Shown here: piece after piece, positions 1 to 9,449 of the stretch
Numbering within the stretch: position 1 is the first letter of the stretch
Layout of the letters: every line of letters begins with the position of its first letter
Assembly (NCBI GenBank): GCA_016722025.1
Contig: JADKGZ010000006.1
Location: 1 to 64,000 of the forward strand
Source: Acidimicrobiaceae bacterium
Lineage (GTDB): Bacteria > Actinomycetota > Acidimicrobiia > Acidimicrobiales > Ilumatobacteraceae
Length of the DNA: 64,000 bases
Direction: 5' to 3'
The notes under the pieces: model-generated
The model's input: the letters and a program-made list of their open reading frames with translations, nothing else
Databases searched by the model: none
Told to the model about the DNA's origin: nothing
Program-made: the position numbers and the translations under genes

Positions 1-96
1 TACTGCTGCCATGACGTAACTTCTTCCAGGAGCGATCCAAACGAGCGCAGAGATGCTACCAGCGAAGTTCCCGCAATCGCCAAGCCCTCGCAAGAG

Positions 97-1819
97 GTGA
101 CGGGTGCTGGGTACGAGTCGGGCGTCAGTAGTCTGGCCGCCGTGCCGACCCTGGAACACTTCAGCCCCGATGCGCTGCGCCACACCGTCATCACGTTCCG
201 CGATGCGATGAAGGCTCACGCCCCTGGGATCAACCGGCTCAACGTCTACCCGGTTCCCGATGGCGACACCGGCACCAACATGGCGCGCACGCTCGATGCG
301 GTGGTTGCCGAACTGGAGGGCGCCGACCATGGGCTGGAGCCCACCTGCAACGCCATCAGCCACGGCAGCCTGATGGGCGCTCGCGGCAACAGCGGGGTCA
401 TCCTCAGCCAGATCCTGCGCGGCCTCGTTGGCACCCTCAAGGAAGCCACCGAGGGCACCGGGTTGAAGGTGGCCGAGGCGCTGAAGGCGGCCTCCGCGGC
501 GGCGTACCAGGCAGTGCTCAAGCCCATCGAAGGCACCATCCTCACCGTCGTTCGCGAGTCTGCAGATGCCGCGCACGACGCCGCCCAGGAGGGTGGCTCG
601 CTGGTGATGGTGCTGCGTGCCGCCCGACATGCGGGCAAGTCGGCGCTCGATCGCACCCCCGACATGCTGCCCGTGCTGAAGGATGCTGGGGTGGTGGATG
701 CCGGCGGTGCCGGTTTCCTGCTGCTGCTCGATTCGGCGTTGCACGTGGTCGACGGTGTGCCCATCCCCGAGCCCGACGACATCGAGGGGCCGTCCGCCGA
801 TCAGCTCGACGCAATGTCGCAGCACCGCCGCCGAGCATCTCCACGGTCAGCTCGATGTCAGCGAGCTGCGCTACGAAGTGATGTACTTCCTGCACCTCGA
901 CGACGGCAAGATCCAGGCCTTCAAGCAGGACTGGGGCGAGATCGGCGACAGCATCGTCGTCGTCGGTGGCGACGGCATCTGGAACTGCCACGTGCACACC
1001 AACGACATCGGCGCTGCGATCGAAGTGGCCATCGATCTCGGCGGCCGCCCCAAGCAGATCCGCGTCACCGACCTGTTCGAGGAAGTGGCCGAGGAGCATG
1101 CGCATCGCGAAGCGGCGCTCGGTGGGCATGCCCCGAAGGCAGGCGCCGGGCTGCCACCCGTCACGTGCGCCATCGTGGCGGTCTCCAGCGGCGACGGCCT
1201 CTCCGAGCTGTTCGGTCAGCTCGGCGTGCAGGGCGTGGTCACGGGCGGTCAAACGCTGAACCCCTCCACTGCCGAACTGCTCGACGCGGTCGAAGCGGTG
1301 AACGCGCAGCAGGTGGTGGTGCTGCCCAACAACAAGAACATCATCCCGGTTGCCGAGCAGCTGGCCGGGCTCACCACCAAGACCGTCTTCGTCGTGCCCA
1401 CCCGCTCGATGCCCGAAGCGCTGGCCGCGCTGGTGCTCTACGACCCGGAGGCCGACGCCGCGGCCAACGCCGAGCAGATGACCGAATCGGCGGAAGCGAT
1501 GGCCACCGGAGAAGTCACCCAGGCGGTGCGTGCCACCAAGACCGATGCCGGCGCCGTCGCCGAGGGCGACTGGATCGGCATCGTGCGCGGCGATGGCATC
1601 GTGGCCATCAGTGGCACGCTCGACGGGGCCACCGTTGCCCTGCTCGAACACCTGGTGGGGCCGACACGCGAGATCGTCACCGTCATCGAAGGCGCCGATG
1701 CCACCGGCGGCCACACCGACGTCATCCACGCTTGGCTCGACCAGCATCGCCCGGGTGTGCAAGTGGAAGTGCATCGCGGCGGGCAACCGCTCTACCCCTA
1801 CCTCTTCGGCGTCGAGTGA
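97..1819 (+). CDS. DAK2-domain fatty-acid-kinase-like protein (YloV/FakA family), one frameshift
   Basis: The family (DhaL/DAK2 kinase domain plus a C-terminal DegV-like part) phosphorylates fatty acids with FakB partners in Firmicutes; the substrate in actinobacteria is not settled. The N-terminal 220 residues carry the kinase signature NVYPVPDGDTGTNM (about residues 49-62) and a glycine-rich ARGNSGV stretch. The C-terminal part continues in the next frame from about position 830 (AEHLHGQLDVSELRYEV) to the stop at 1817-1819. The frame change fits one extra C in the cac/cgcc run near 825; removing it gives about 573 residues, a normal family length. The start is GTG 97; a later GTG near 139 is possible. 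The stop overlaps the GTG of recG, which is the usual yloV-recG arrangement. Confidence 0.88.
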
Positions 1820-3940
1820 GCCAGATCACCCTTCGCGACCTGTCCGCGATCGGGGTCGATCGGTTGAAGGGGGTGGGCGACAAGAAGCTCGCAGCGCTGC
1901 GCGAGGTGGGCGTCGAGAACGTGCTCGACCTGCTCACCACGTACCCGCGGCGCTGGGTGGATCGCACCAACGAGTGCCGGGTCAGCGACCTGCAGCCCGC
2001 CGGCGAGGGCGCTGGTGCTGGTGGCTGTCCGCACCGTCACCAAGCGCGTCGGGCGCAACCGTCGGTCCATCGTCGAGGCCGTGGTGGGCGACGGCAGCGG
2101 CCGTCTCCACGTGGTCTTCTTCAACCAGCCGTGGCGCGAGAAGCAGTTGCGCGAGGGCCTGCAGATCGCGCTCTTCGGGAAGCCCGAGGTGTACCGCGGC
2201 GGGCTGCAGATGACCAACCCCGTCGTCGACATGATCGGCGACCGCACCGGCCGCATCGTGCCCATCTATCCGCAGAGCGAGAAGGCCGCGCTCAGCACGT
2301 GGGAGATCGCGGGTTGGGTGGAGGACGCACTCAAGCGTTGCGAGGCCCGTGGCCTCGCCGATCCGGTACCCGTCGGTGTTCGCACACGCCTCGGCCTGAT
2401 CACCCGGCACCGAGCACTGCACGACATCCACGTTCCCGAGACGATGGGGGAGAAGGAGCAGGCTCGTCGACGCCTCGCCTTCGATGAGCTGCTGCGTGTG
2501 CAGACAGTGCTGGTGATGCGCAAGCGGGCGATCGAACGCGAGTCGCGGGGCATTCGTCACCGGCTCGACGGCGAGCTGGTCGGGCGTTTGCGGGCGGCGT
2601 TGCCGTACGAGCTCACCGGCGCGCAGCAACGAACGATCGCCGAGATCGAGGCCGACCTGGCCGGCCGCACCCGATGCACCGCCTGTTGCAGGGCGACGTC
2701 GGCGCCGGCAAGACCCTGGTTGCCGTCAGCGCAATGCTCACCGCGGTGCAGGGCGGCCATCAAGGTGCGCTGATGGCGCCCACGGAGGTGCTCGCCGAGC
2801 AGCACGCCACCGGCGTGCGCCGGCTCCTCGATGGTGTCACGGTTCCCGACCCGGGCAACCTGTTCGGCGATCGCCCGCTGCGCGTCGAACTGCTCACCAA
2901 CCGCATCACGGGCGGCGATCGCCGCGACGTGTTGGCCGGCCTCGCCGACGGCACCGTCGACATCGCGATCGGCACCCACGCGCTCATCCAGGAAGGGGTG
3001 CAGTTCCACAGCCTCGGCGTGGTGGTGGGTCGACGAGCAGCACCGCTTCGGGGTCGAGCAGCGCGCGGCCCTGCGGGCCAAGGGCGACGGCGACGTGGTG
3101 CCCGACGTGCTGGTGATGACCGCCACGCCGATCCCTCGTACGGCCGCGATGACCGTGTACGGCGACCTCGATGTGAGCGTGCTCGACGAGCTACCGCCGG
3201 GTCGCACGCCCATCGTCACGAAGTGGGCCAACGGGCCGCTGATGGAGCAAGGTGCGTGGGCCACCGTGCGCGACGAGGTCGCCGCCGGTCGGCAGGCGTA
3301 CGTGGTGTGCCCGCTCATCGAGGAGAGCGAGAAGCTGGAGGTGGCCAGCGCACAGGAGACGTTCGAACGGCTGCATCACGACGAGCTGCAGGGCTTGCGC
3401 ATCGCGTTGCTGCACGGTCGGATGCCGTCGTCGGAGAAGGAGGCCGTGATGGATGCGTTCCGTCGCGGCGACATCGACGTGCTCGTGGCCACCACCGTCA
3501 TCGAGGTCGGCGTCGACGTGGCCAACGCAACCGTGATGGTCATCATCGATGCCGACCGGTTCGGCATCGCCCAGTTGCATCAGCTGCGCGGCCGAGTGGG
3601 CCGTGGCGCGCACGCATCCACGTGTTGGCTGGTCACCCAGCAGGTGGAGGGCAGCAACCCGCGGGTCGAGGCGCTGGTTGCCACCACCGACGGCTTCGAG
3701 CTCGCCGAGGTCGACCTCGACCTGCGCGGTGAAGGCACGCTGATGAACACCGCGCAGAAGGGTCGTAGCGATCTGCGTCTGGCGTCGTTGCGTCGCGACC
3801 GCGAGCTGGTCGCGCTGGCGCGCGAAGTGGCGTTCGGGATCGTCGATCCCGATCCGATGCTCGACGACAACCCGCTCCTCCTCGACGAGCTGCGCCTGCT
3901 CTTCACTGCCGACGACGAGGCGTTCCTCTTCAAGAGCTGA
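1816..3940 (+). CDS. recG: ATP-dependent DNA helicase RecG, three frameshifts
   Basis: RecG is a superfamily 2 helicase that remodels stalled replication forks and Holliday junctions. Visible in order are an N-terminal wedge/OB region (VDRLKGVGDKKLAALREVG), Walker A GDVGAGKT, the DEQHRFG motif, the TATPIPRT motif, and the C-terminal helicase half with VGVDVANATVMVI and QLRGRVGRG. The protein is spread over two frames, with switches near 2007-2009 (an extra G in a ggg run), 2670-2672 (a missing C in a ccc run) and 3027-3029 (an extra G in a ggg run). Correcting them gives about 707 residues, normal for RecG. GTG 1816 overlaps the preceding stop (GTGA). Three independent indels in homopolymers suggest sequence error rather than a pseudogene. 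Confidence 0.9.
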
Positions 3941-3976
3941 CGCCGCACTCGCTCGCTCACCCGACAGAATGCCCGG

Positions 3977-4526
3977 ATGCACCGTTCACTTGCTGCTCTC
4001 CTTGGCCTTCTGCTGGTGTGCGCCGCGTGCGCCGACGACGGGGCGGTGCCAGCCCGGCGAGCGGCGGGTCTTCGGTGGCCGTCGCTGCCGAGCCGGAAGG
4101 AACGCAGACCTTCACCGATCTCGAGCGCACCCACGTCGACACGCCGGTGGACTACCCGCAGACGCCGCCGGTCGGTGGCCCGCACAACCCCGTGTGGCAG
4201 ACGTGCGGGTTCTACGACGTCGAGTTCCCGAAGGAGCGCGGCGTGCACTCGATGGAGCACGGCGCGGTCTGGATCACCCACGCTGCCGATCTTCCCGCCG
4301 CGGACGTGGCCATCTTGCAGCAGTTCGCCGAGACCGGCAAGGAGGTGCTGGTCAGCCCGTTCTCCGGTCTCCCGGCGCCGGTGGTGGCGTCGGCCTGGGG
4401 CAAGCAGCTGCAGCTCGACAGCGTGACCGACCCCCGGCTGGCGCAGTTCGTCGGCTACTTCGACGACGGGCCGCAGACACCCGAGATCGACACCCCTGCG
4501 CACAAGGCACCGACGCCACCGACTGA
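3977..4526 (+). CDS. DUF3105 lipoprotein, two frameshifts
   Basis: This is a secreted lipoprotein of unknown function. The N-terminus MHRSLAALLGLLLVCAAC is a lipoprotein signal peptide with the lipobox cysteine. The DUF3105 core follows, with VDYPQTPPVGGPHNPVWQ, FYDVEFPKERGVHSMEHGAV and a conserved histidine-rich surface. The signal peptide is one frame away from the core; the switch fits a missing G near 4048. A second missing C in the cccc run at 4493-4496 would restore the family's C-terminal pattern (TPCAQGTDATD) and end at the TGA 4524-4526. Without that correction the frame runs on across an oppositely oriented gene. Corrected length is about 183 residues. A degenerate -10 (CAGAAT) lies 6 nt before the ATG. 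Confidence 0.78.
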
Positions 4527-4560
4527 TTCGACCCGACCGCGCGCTGCACGTGCATGCGCC

Positions 4561-4755
4561 TCACCAGTCGCCGCTGCGGTCGGGAGCGCCTTCCTCCTCG
4601 TCGGGAAGTACGAGGTCCCAGCGGTCGCGGCAGTCCTCGCAGCGGTAGGCGACGATGTCGCCCGGCAGCCAGATGCCGTCCTCGGGCGGGTAGCTGAGCA
4701 GGTGACAACGACCACCGCAGTCGACGCAGACGATGGTGGTCTCTGGCTGCAGCAC
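4561..4755 (-). CDS. Small zinc-ribbon-like protein, 64 aa
   Basis: This is a small acidic protein of unknown function with two CxxC knuckles (CVDC near residue 10 and CEDC near residue 39), which fit one bound zinc. It starts with GTG at 4755. It sits convergent to the DUF3105 lipoprotein and divergent from rsmD, so it is probably a separate unit. The metal-site spacing and single-frame integrity support a real gene; the biological role is not visible. Confidence 0.6.
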   Translation of the reverse strand: MLQPETTIVCVDCGGRCHLLSYPPEDGIWLPGDIVAYRCEDCRDRWDLVLPDEEEGAPDRSGDW

Positions 4756-4760
4756 ACCCG

Positions 4761-4766
4761 TAGTCT
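4761..4766 (+). promoter_or_regulatory. Putative -10 element (TAGTCT) of rsmD
   Basis: TAGTCT lies 24 nt before the rsmD ATG, so transcription would begin with a short leader of about 15-18 nt. No clear -35 or Shine-Dalgarno sequence is seen. Confidence 0.4.
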
Positions 4767-4790
4767 GGCCCGGATGGAAGCAGTGACGGC

Positions 4791-5303
4791 ATGCGGGTGA
4801 TCTCGGGCGAGTTCGGCGGGCGTCGATTGGTGACGCCCGAGGGCGACACCACCCGGCCCACCACCGACAAGGTGCGCCAGGCCGTCTTCAACTCGCTCGC
4901 CAGCATGGGGGTGCTCGAGGGTGCCGTCGTGGCCGATCTGTTCGCCGGCTCTGGTGCCTTGGGCATCGAGGCCGTTTCCCGCGGTGCCGAGAAGTGCGTG
5001 TTCGTCGAACGCGATCGGGCGGCGCTCATCGCCTTGCGCGAGAACATCGCCACGTTGGGCATCGAAGACCGTTGCACCGTGCACGGCACCGACGTGTTGG
5101 CGTGGGTGCCGGCGATGCGCAACGTCGATGTCGCCTTCATCGACCCCCCGTACGCGTTCGAGGCCTGGCCGGCGCTGCTCAAACTGGTCGATGTCGGTCT
5201 GGTCGTGGCCGAGGCCGACGACCCGGTCGACGCGCCCGACGGTTGGTCGCAACTGCGCGCTCGCCGCTACGGCCGCACGTGGGTGACGCTGCTCGAGCGC
5301 TGA
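4791..5303 (+). CDS. rsmD: 16S rRNA (guanine966-N2)-methyltransferase RsmD
   Basis: RsmD uses S-adenosylmethionine to methylate G966 of 16S rRNA during small-subunit assembly. The 170-residue protein shows the N-terminal MRVISGEFGGRRL, the Rossmann SAM loop DLFAGSGALGIEAVSRGA (about residues 47-64) and the catalytic DPPY (about residues 119-122). The C-terminal strand is short but complete, ending with WVTLLER. It is followed after 75 bp by coaD, the standard rsmD-coaD pair, but coaD has its own -10 box here. Confidence 0.95.
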   Translation: MRVISGEFGGRRLVTPEGDTTRPTTDKVRQAVFNSLASMGVLEGAVVADLFAGSGALGIEAVSRGAEKCVFVERDRAALIALRENIATLGIEDRCTVHGTDVLAWVPAMRNVDVAFIDPPYAFEAWPALLKLVDVGLVVAEADDPVDAPDGWSQLRARRYGRTWVTLLER

Positions 5304-5363
5304 CAGCGCCGGGTTGCCGCCGCCGTGCTGCGCGCTGCTGGAAACCAACGCAGCATGAACGGC

Positions 5364-5369
5364 TAGCGT
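5364..5369 (+). promoter_or_regulatory. -10 element (TAGCGT) of coaD, leaderless type
   Basis: TAGCGT ends 9 nt before the coaD ATG at 5379 with no Shine-Dalgarno between them, as expected for a transcript that begins at or next to the start codon. Confidence 0.55.
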
Positions 5370-5378
5370 GATGCCGCC

Positions 5379-5912
5379 ATGGCGACCGTCCTCTATCCCG
5401 GCAGCTTCGATCCGCTGCACCTCGGCCACATCGATGTCATCGAGCAATCGGTGGCGCTCTTCGGCAAGGTGATCGTGGGCGTGATGCACAACCCCACCAA
5501 GCCCAGTGGCATGTTCTCGCTCGCACAGCGCAAAGACATGATCCGCGCCAGCATCTCCTACCTCCCCTCGGTGAAGGTGATGGCCTTCGAGGGCCTTGCG
5601 GTCGATGCGGTCAAGCAGGTGAAGGCGGCCTTCATCGTGAAGGGCTTGCGTACGGGCGGCGACTTCGAGGTGGAGCAGCAGATGGCTCACACCAACCACG
5701 CAGTCAGCGGTGTGCGTACGGTCTACCTGCCCTGCAAGCCCGCGCTGGTGTCGATCAGCAGCCGCTTCATTCGCGAGATCGCGCAGTACGGTGGCGACGT
5801 CACCTCGCTGGTCCCCGCTCCGGTTGCCGCCGAGCTTGCCAAGTTGTTCCCCGGTACACCGTTGCCCGCCACACGTGCCGCCTCACCAGAGCCAGCACCT
5901 GAACACCTCTGA
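5379..5912 (+). CDS. coaD: Pantetheine-phosphate adenylyltransferase CoaD
   Basis: CoaD transfers AMP from ATP to 4'-phosphopantetheine, the penultimate step of coenzyme A synthesis, in the cytosol. The nucleotidyltransferase motif GSFDPLHLGH is at residues 8-17 and the C-terminal ISSRFIRE motif is near residue 126. The conserved FIVKGLRTGGDFEVE segment binds substrate. The protein has 177 residues; the last 20 or so form a low-complexity tail beyond the usual end. The ATG is fixed by the N-terminal strand and the nearby -10. The next gene starts 6 bp downstream. Confidence 0.96.
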   Translation: MATVLYPGSFDPLHLGHIDVIEQSVALFGKVIVGVMHNPTKPSGMFSLAQRKDMIRASISYLPSVKVMAFEGLAVDAVKQVKAAFIVKGLRTGGDFEVEQQMAHTNHAVSGVRTVYLPCKPALVSISSRFIREIAQYGGDVTSLVPAPVAAELAKLFPGTPLPATRAASPEPAPEHL

Positions 5913-5918
5913 GAACTC

Positions 5919-6518
5919 ATGAGCCACGACGACCAGTACGACGACGACTACGACGACGATGAGCTCGACGACTCCGACGCGTTCGTTCGCTCCACCAACG
6001 GCTACGTCGGCGACGCGGAAGCAATGCTGCGGCGTGCTGTCGACATCATTGCCACCGCACCGACGATGCCGCTCTCGTCGTCACCGCGCATCGACCGCGA
6101 CGAGATCATCGAGCTGCTGGAAGAGACGTTGCACCGGCTGCCCGACGAGATGCGCCAGGCCCGCTGGATGATCAAGGAGCGTCAGGAGTTCGTCGCCAAG
6201 ACCCGGCGCGAGGCCGACGAGCTGCTGGAGGCCGCACGGGTGCAGGCCGAACGCATGGTGCAGCGCACCGAGGTCGTACGTGCCGCCGAGCAGCGTGCGC
6301 GCCAGATCAGCGAGGCCGCCGACACCGACGCCCGCCGGCTGCGGCACGAAACCGAAGACTTCCTCGACCAGCGGTTGGGCAGCTTCGAGATCCTGCTCGA
6401 CAAGCTCACCAAGACGGTGCAGGCCGGTCGTTCGCGACTGGCCATCGGCCAGCACCACGAGGGCGACGACCTCGAGGAAGAAGACCCCACGAAGGGCTTC
6501 TTCGATCAGGATCGGTAG
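5919..6518 (+). CDS. DivIVA-like/ATP-synthase-b-like coiled-coil protein
   Basis: The protein has 199 residues with three parts: a very acidic N-terminal tail rich in Asp (residues 2-24), a predicted long coiled coil (about residues 62-165, rich in Glu, Arg and Ala, with KTRREADELLEAARVQAERM), and an acidic C-terminus. Proteins of this type follow coaD in many actinobacteria and resemble the coiled-coil region of DivIVA/Wag31-type cell-pole proteins. I see no transmembrane segment. It lies 6 bp after coaD and 6 bp before the DUF177 gene, so it is part of that transcription unit. A role in cell division or polar growth is inference from the family resemblance. Confidence 0.7.
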   Translation: MSHDDQYDDDYDDDELDDSDAFVRSTNGYVGDAEAMLRRAVDIIATAPTMPLSSSPRIDRDEIIELLEETLHRLPDEMRQARWMIKERQEFVAKTRREADELLEAARVQAERMVQRTEVVRAAEQRARQISEAADTDARRLRHETEDFLDQRLGSFEILLDKLTKTVQAGRSRLAIGQHHEGDDLEEEDPTKGFFDQDR

Positions 6519-6524
6519 CAGCGC

Positions 6525-7046
6525 ATGGCAAACCCGCTGCGAGTCAATGCCTCCGAGCTGCTGCGCCGGCCGGGCAGCCAGAAGACCGTCGAACTGTCGT
6601 CGCTGCTCGCCGAGCTGGAGGTGGTCGACCCCGTTCGCTTCGCCGACGACGCAGAGGTGAGCGTGCGGCTGCATCTGGAGGCGCTCAACGACGGCATCGT
6701 GGTCGACGGCGAGCTCAGCGTGCCGTGGCATGGCGTGTGCCGCCGTTGCCTGGCCGACACGGGTGGCACGCAGGTCAGCGAAGTGCACGAGCTGTACCAA
6801 CGCACCGTCACCGACCCGGAGGCGTTCGAGATCGTGGGCGACCAGCTCGACTTGCGCGACGTGGTGCGCGAGCTGGTGCTGCTCGATGTCCCCAGCACCC
6901 CGCTGTGCCGGCCCGACTGCGCCGGTCTGTGCCTCAGGTGCGGCGCCAACCTCAACGACGGCCCGTGTGGTTGCGCCGCCGCGCCGACCGACCCCCGTTG
7001 GTCGGCGCTCGACCAGCTGCACGATCTCGCCGATCCTGGCGACTGA
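6525..7046 (+). CDS. DUF177 (YceD) family protein
   Basis: YceD/DUF177 proteins are encoded next to rpmF in most bacteria and are linked to 23S rRNA and large-subunit metabolism. The 173-residue protein has the usual pattern: an N-terminal region ending in VPWHGVCRRCLADT and a C-terminal segment CRPDCAGLCLRCGANLN, giving CxxC-type pairs that may hold a metal. The final residues are the conserved DPRWSALDQL. Position before rpmF and plsX supports the call. Confidence 0.88.
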   Translation: MANPLRVNASELLRRPGSQKTVELSSLLAELEVVDPVRFADDAEVSVRLHLEALNDGIVVDGELSVPWHGVCRRCLADTGGTQVSEVHELYQRTVTDPEAFEIVGDQLDLRDVVRELVLLDVPSTPLCRPDCAGLCLRCGANLNDGPCGCAAAPTDPRWSALDQLHDLADPGD

Positions 7047-7083
7047 GCACGGTTGCGGGTAGCAACCCGCCTCCCTGCGCCGC

Positions 7084-7089
7084 TAGCCT
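7084..7089 (+). promoter_or_regulatory. -10 element (TAGCCT) of rpmF-plsX
   Basis: TAGCCT precedes a leader of about 45 nt. The leader contains a 7-bp stem with a 3-nt loop (7106-7122, CGAGGGA paired with TCCCTCG) and a GGGAG Shine-Dalgarno element just before the rpmF ATG at 7142. Confidence 0.45.
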
Positions 7090-7141
7090 CTCCTAGCTCG
7101 TGTGCCGAGGGAGCTTCCCTCGTCCGATTCCGGGAGTCCTC

Positions 7142-7321
7142 ATGGCTGTTCCCAAGAAGAAGAAGTCGAAGATGAAGACGCGCAGCCACCGCGCTGGCGC
7201 GTGGAAGCTGGCTGCGCCGTCGCGCAGCATCTGCCCGCGCTGCGCCGCTGCCAAGCTGCCGCACACGGTGTGCCCCAGCTGCGGCTGGTACAAGGACCGC
7301 GTTGCCGTAGAAGTCGGCTGA
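7142..7321 (+). CDS. rpmF: 50S ribosomal protein L32
   Basis: The protein has 59 residues and starts MAVPKKKKSKMKTRSHRAG, the typical L32 N-terminus. It carries two zinc-binding CxxC knuckles (CPRC and CPSC), so this is the zinc-containing form. The ATG at 7142 is preceded by GGGAG. It is followed after 14 bp by plsX, the conserved rpmF-plsX arrangement that couples ribosome and lipid synthesis genes. Confidence 0.96.
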   Translation: MAVPKKKKSKMKTRSHRAGAWKLAAPSRSICPRCAAAKLPHTVCPSCGWYKDRVAVEVG

Positions 7322-7335
7322 GCCGCGAGACTGTG

Positions 7336-8307
7336 ATGCTGCCGATCGCGGTCGATGCGATGGGTGGCGACCGAGCGCCGGGCGACATCCTCGCCGGCGC
7401 GCATGCCGCCGCTGCGTTGGGGATTCCGGTTGTGCTCGTCGGGCCCGAGGGGCTCGAGGGTTGTGGCGAGCTACCACTCATCCGTGCCTCGGAAGTCATC
7501 GAGATGCACGATGACGCGGCGCAAGGGGTTCGCCGCAAGAAGGACTCCACGCTGGTGCGCGCCGCCGAGGCCGTGCGCGACGGCACGGCCAGTGCAATGG
7601 TGTCCGCCGGCAACACCGGGGCCACGATGGCGTCTGCCCTGCTGCGCATGGGTCGGGTGAAGGGTGTCAACCGCCCCGCCATCGCCACGCCCATCCCGGT
7701 GCCGGGCGAGCGGCCCAACATCTTGCTCGACGCGGGCGCCAACGCCGAGGTGCAGGCCGAGTGGCTGGTGCAGTTCGCCGTGATGGGTGCCATCTACGCC
7801 CGTCATCGCTACGGCATCGAGCATCCGACGGTCGGTCTGCTCTCCATCGGCGAGGAGCCGGGCAAGGGCGATTCGCTGCGCAAGGAGGCCTTCGAGCTGC
7901 TGTCCAACGCTCCCGGCATCGACTTCATCGGCAACGTCGAAGGCCGCGACCTGATGAAGAAGACCGCCGACGTCATCGTCACCGACGGTTTCACGGGCAA
8001 CGTGGCGTTGAAGACGCTCGAGGGCGGGCTGAAGGTGCTGTTCAACGCTCTGCTCACTGCGTTCGCGAGCGAGCCGCAGTACAAGGAGCCCGCCGATGCG
8101 CTGCTGCCGGCGCTGTTGCCGCTGCACACCGCGATGAGCCCCGATACGCAGGGTGGCGCCGTGCTGCTGGGGGTCGACGGAATCTGCATCATCAGCCATG
8201 GCTCGTCGGGAGAAACGGCGATCGTCAATGCCATCAAGCTCGCACAGGAGATGGTGCACACCGGCCTGGTCGCCGAGATCACGGCCGCGTTCGCTGCCAC
8301 CCCCTGA
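7336..8307 (+). CDS. plsX: Phosphate acyltransferase PlsX
   Basis: PlsX converts acyl-ACP to acyl-phosphate, the donor for PlsY in phospholipid synthesis, at the inner face of the membrane. The 323-residue protein shows the N-terminal AVDAMGGDRAPGDIL, the central SAGNTGA motif and the VTDGFTGNVALK motif near residue 215. Start is ATG 7336 (GTG 7333 is directly upstream and equally possible). It is followed by acpP, whose product is the carrier PlsX acts on. Confidence 0.95.
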   Translation: MLPIAVDAMGGDRAPGDILAGAHAAAALGIPVVLVGPEGLEGCGELPLIRASEVIEMHDDAAQGVRRKKDSTLVRAAEAVRDGTASAMVSAGNTGATMASALLRMGRVKGVNRPAIATPIPVPGERPNILLDAGANAEVQAEWLVQFAVMGAIYARHRYGIEHPTVGLLSIGEEPGKGDSLRKEAFELLSNAPGIDFIGNVEGRDLMKKTADVIVTDGFTGNVALKTLEGGLKVLFNALLTAFASEPQYKEPADALLPALLPLHTAMSPDTQGGAVLLGVDGICIISHGSSGETAIVNAIKLAQEMVHTGLVAEITAAFAATP

Positions 8308-8350
8308 ATCGGGCGAGGCGCGGTTCACCGTCAGGCCCTCCCGGCGGCGC

Positions 8351-8356
8351 TAGCCT
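8351..8356 (+). promoter_or_regulatory. -10 element (TAGCCT) of acpP-rnc-mutM
   Basis: TAGCCT in the plsX-acpP gap. With transcription starting 7-10 nt downstream, the mRNA would include the AGGAG at 8380-8384 and favour the GTG start at 8392. Confidence 0.45.
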
Positions 8357-8391
8357 CCTCCCGCTCACACATGACCGCCAGGAGTGCCCAG

Positions 8392-8688
8392 GTGCCTGCA
8401 GAACCCAACGTCGAAAACGATCCACTCGACCGTGAAGGTGTCTTCGAGATCGTCCGCGCCAACCTCGCCGACATCTTGGAGATCGATCCGTCCACCATCT
8501 CCGAAGGTCAGTCGTTCGTCGACGACCTCGACGCCGACTCGCTGGCGCTCATCGAACTGGTCGAGGCGCTCGAGGAGGACCTGGCCGAGCGATCGGTGGG
8601 GTTCCGCATCGAGGATGAAGACCTCGTCGACCTGAAGACCGTGCGCGACGCCGTCGACTACGTGTACGACCGGGTCAAGGGCAACTGA
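8392..8688 (+). CDS. acpP: Acyl carrier protein
   Basis: This is the carrier for fatty-acid synthesis. The phosphopantetheine attachment motif DADSLALIELVEALEE is clear and its serine is intact. I chose GTG 8392 because AGGAG at 8380-8384 lies 7 nt upstream; an in-frame ATG at 8371 would add seven residues but has no Shine-Dalgarno. The protein has about 98 residues, longer than the usual 78 because of an N-terminal extension rich in acidic residues. The gene is followed by rnc after 7 bp, as in many bacteria. Confidence 0.93.
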   Translation: MPAEPNVENDPLDREGVFEIVRANLADILEIDPSTISEGQSFVDDLDADSLALIELVEALEEDLAERSVGFRIEDEDLVDLKTVRDAVDYVYDRVKGN

Positions 8689-8695
8689 CAGTTCG

Positions 8696-9442
8696 GTGCG
8701 GCCAGACCCAGATCTCACCGAGCTCGGTCGGCACCTCGGCTACGAGTTCCGGGATCCTGGCCTGCTGCGCCGTGCGCTGGCTCATCGCAGCTGGTGCGCC
8801 GAAGTGGGTGGCCCGCCGAGCAACGAGCGGCTCGAGTTCCTGGGCGACGCCGTGCTCGGCTGGGTGGTGGCCGACCTGGCCTACCGAGTGCACGGCGATC
8901 TCGCCGAAGGCAAGCTCACCGACCTGCGCAAGAGCGTGGTCAACGAATCGGCGCTGGCCGAGGTCGCGCTCGAGATCCGGCTGGGCGACTGCATCCTGCT
9001 GGGCAAAGGCGAAGACGCCGCCGGTGGTCGATCCAAGCCGTCGATCCTCAGCGATGCCTTCGAGGCGGTGCTGGGTGCGGTGTACCTCGATGGTGGGCCG
9101 CCGGCGGCCTTCGGCCTCGTCGAGCGCCTGTTCACCGATCGCATGGCGACCGCCGCGCTGCGCCTCGACCGGTTGGACTTCAAGACGGTGCTGCAGGAGC
9201 TCACCGCCCGCCTGCACGACACGGCTCCCGTGTACGTGCTCAGCGACAGCGGCCCGGACCACGACAAGCGATTCTTCGCGACGGTGATCGTGGCCGGCCA
9301 GTCGGTGGGCTACGGGGAGGGCCGATCGAAGAAGACCGCCGAGCAGGCCGCCGCCGAGCAGGCCTGGGTGTCGCTGTCGGACGACGGCGACCCGAACGAC
9401 AGCAACTCGAACGACAGCGACTCGAACGACGGGCGCGGCTGA
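8696..9442 (+). CDS. rnc: Ribonuclease III
   Basis: RNase III cleaves double-stranded RNA and processes rRNA precursors. The catalytic signature NERLEFLGDAVLG is at residues 42-54, followed by the second acidic site near residue 121 (DAFEAVLGAVYLD) and a C-terminal dsRNA-binding domain (about residues 160-225, KTAEQAAAEQAW). The last 20 residues are a low-complexity Asn/Asp/Ser tail encoded by short repeats at about 9396-9435. It has 248 residues with a GTG start at 8696. Confidence 0.95.
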   Translation: MRPDPDLTELGRHLGYEFRDPGLLRRALAHRSWCAEVGGPPSNERLEFLGDAVLGWVVADLAYRVHGDLAEGKLTDLRKSVVNESALAEVALEIRLGDCILLGKGEDAAGGRSKPSILSDAFEAVLGAVYLDGGPPAAFGLVERLFTDRMATAALRLDRLDFKTVLQELTARLHDTAPVYVLSDSGPDHDKRFFATVIVAGQSVGYGEGRSKKTAEQAAAEQAWVSLSDDGDPNDSNSNDSDSNDGRG

Positions 9443-9449
9443 GCACGCG

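Noticed and set aside
97..2487. A single 796-residue protein spanning yloV and the start of recG
   Set aside because: The middle is out-of-frame, Arg-rich sequence; the two ends belong to different genes joined only by frameshifts.
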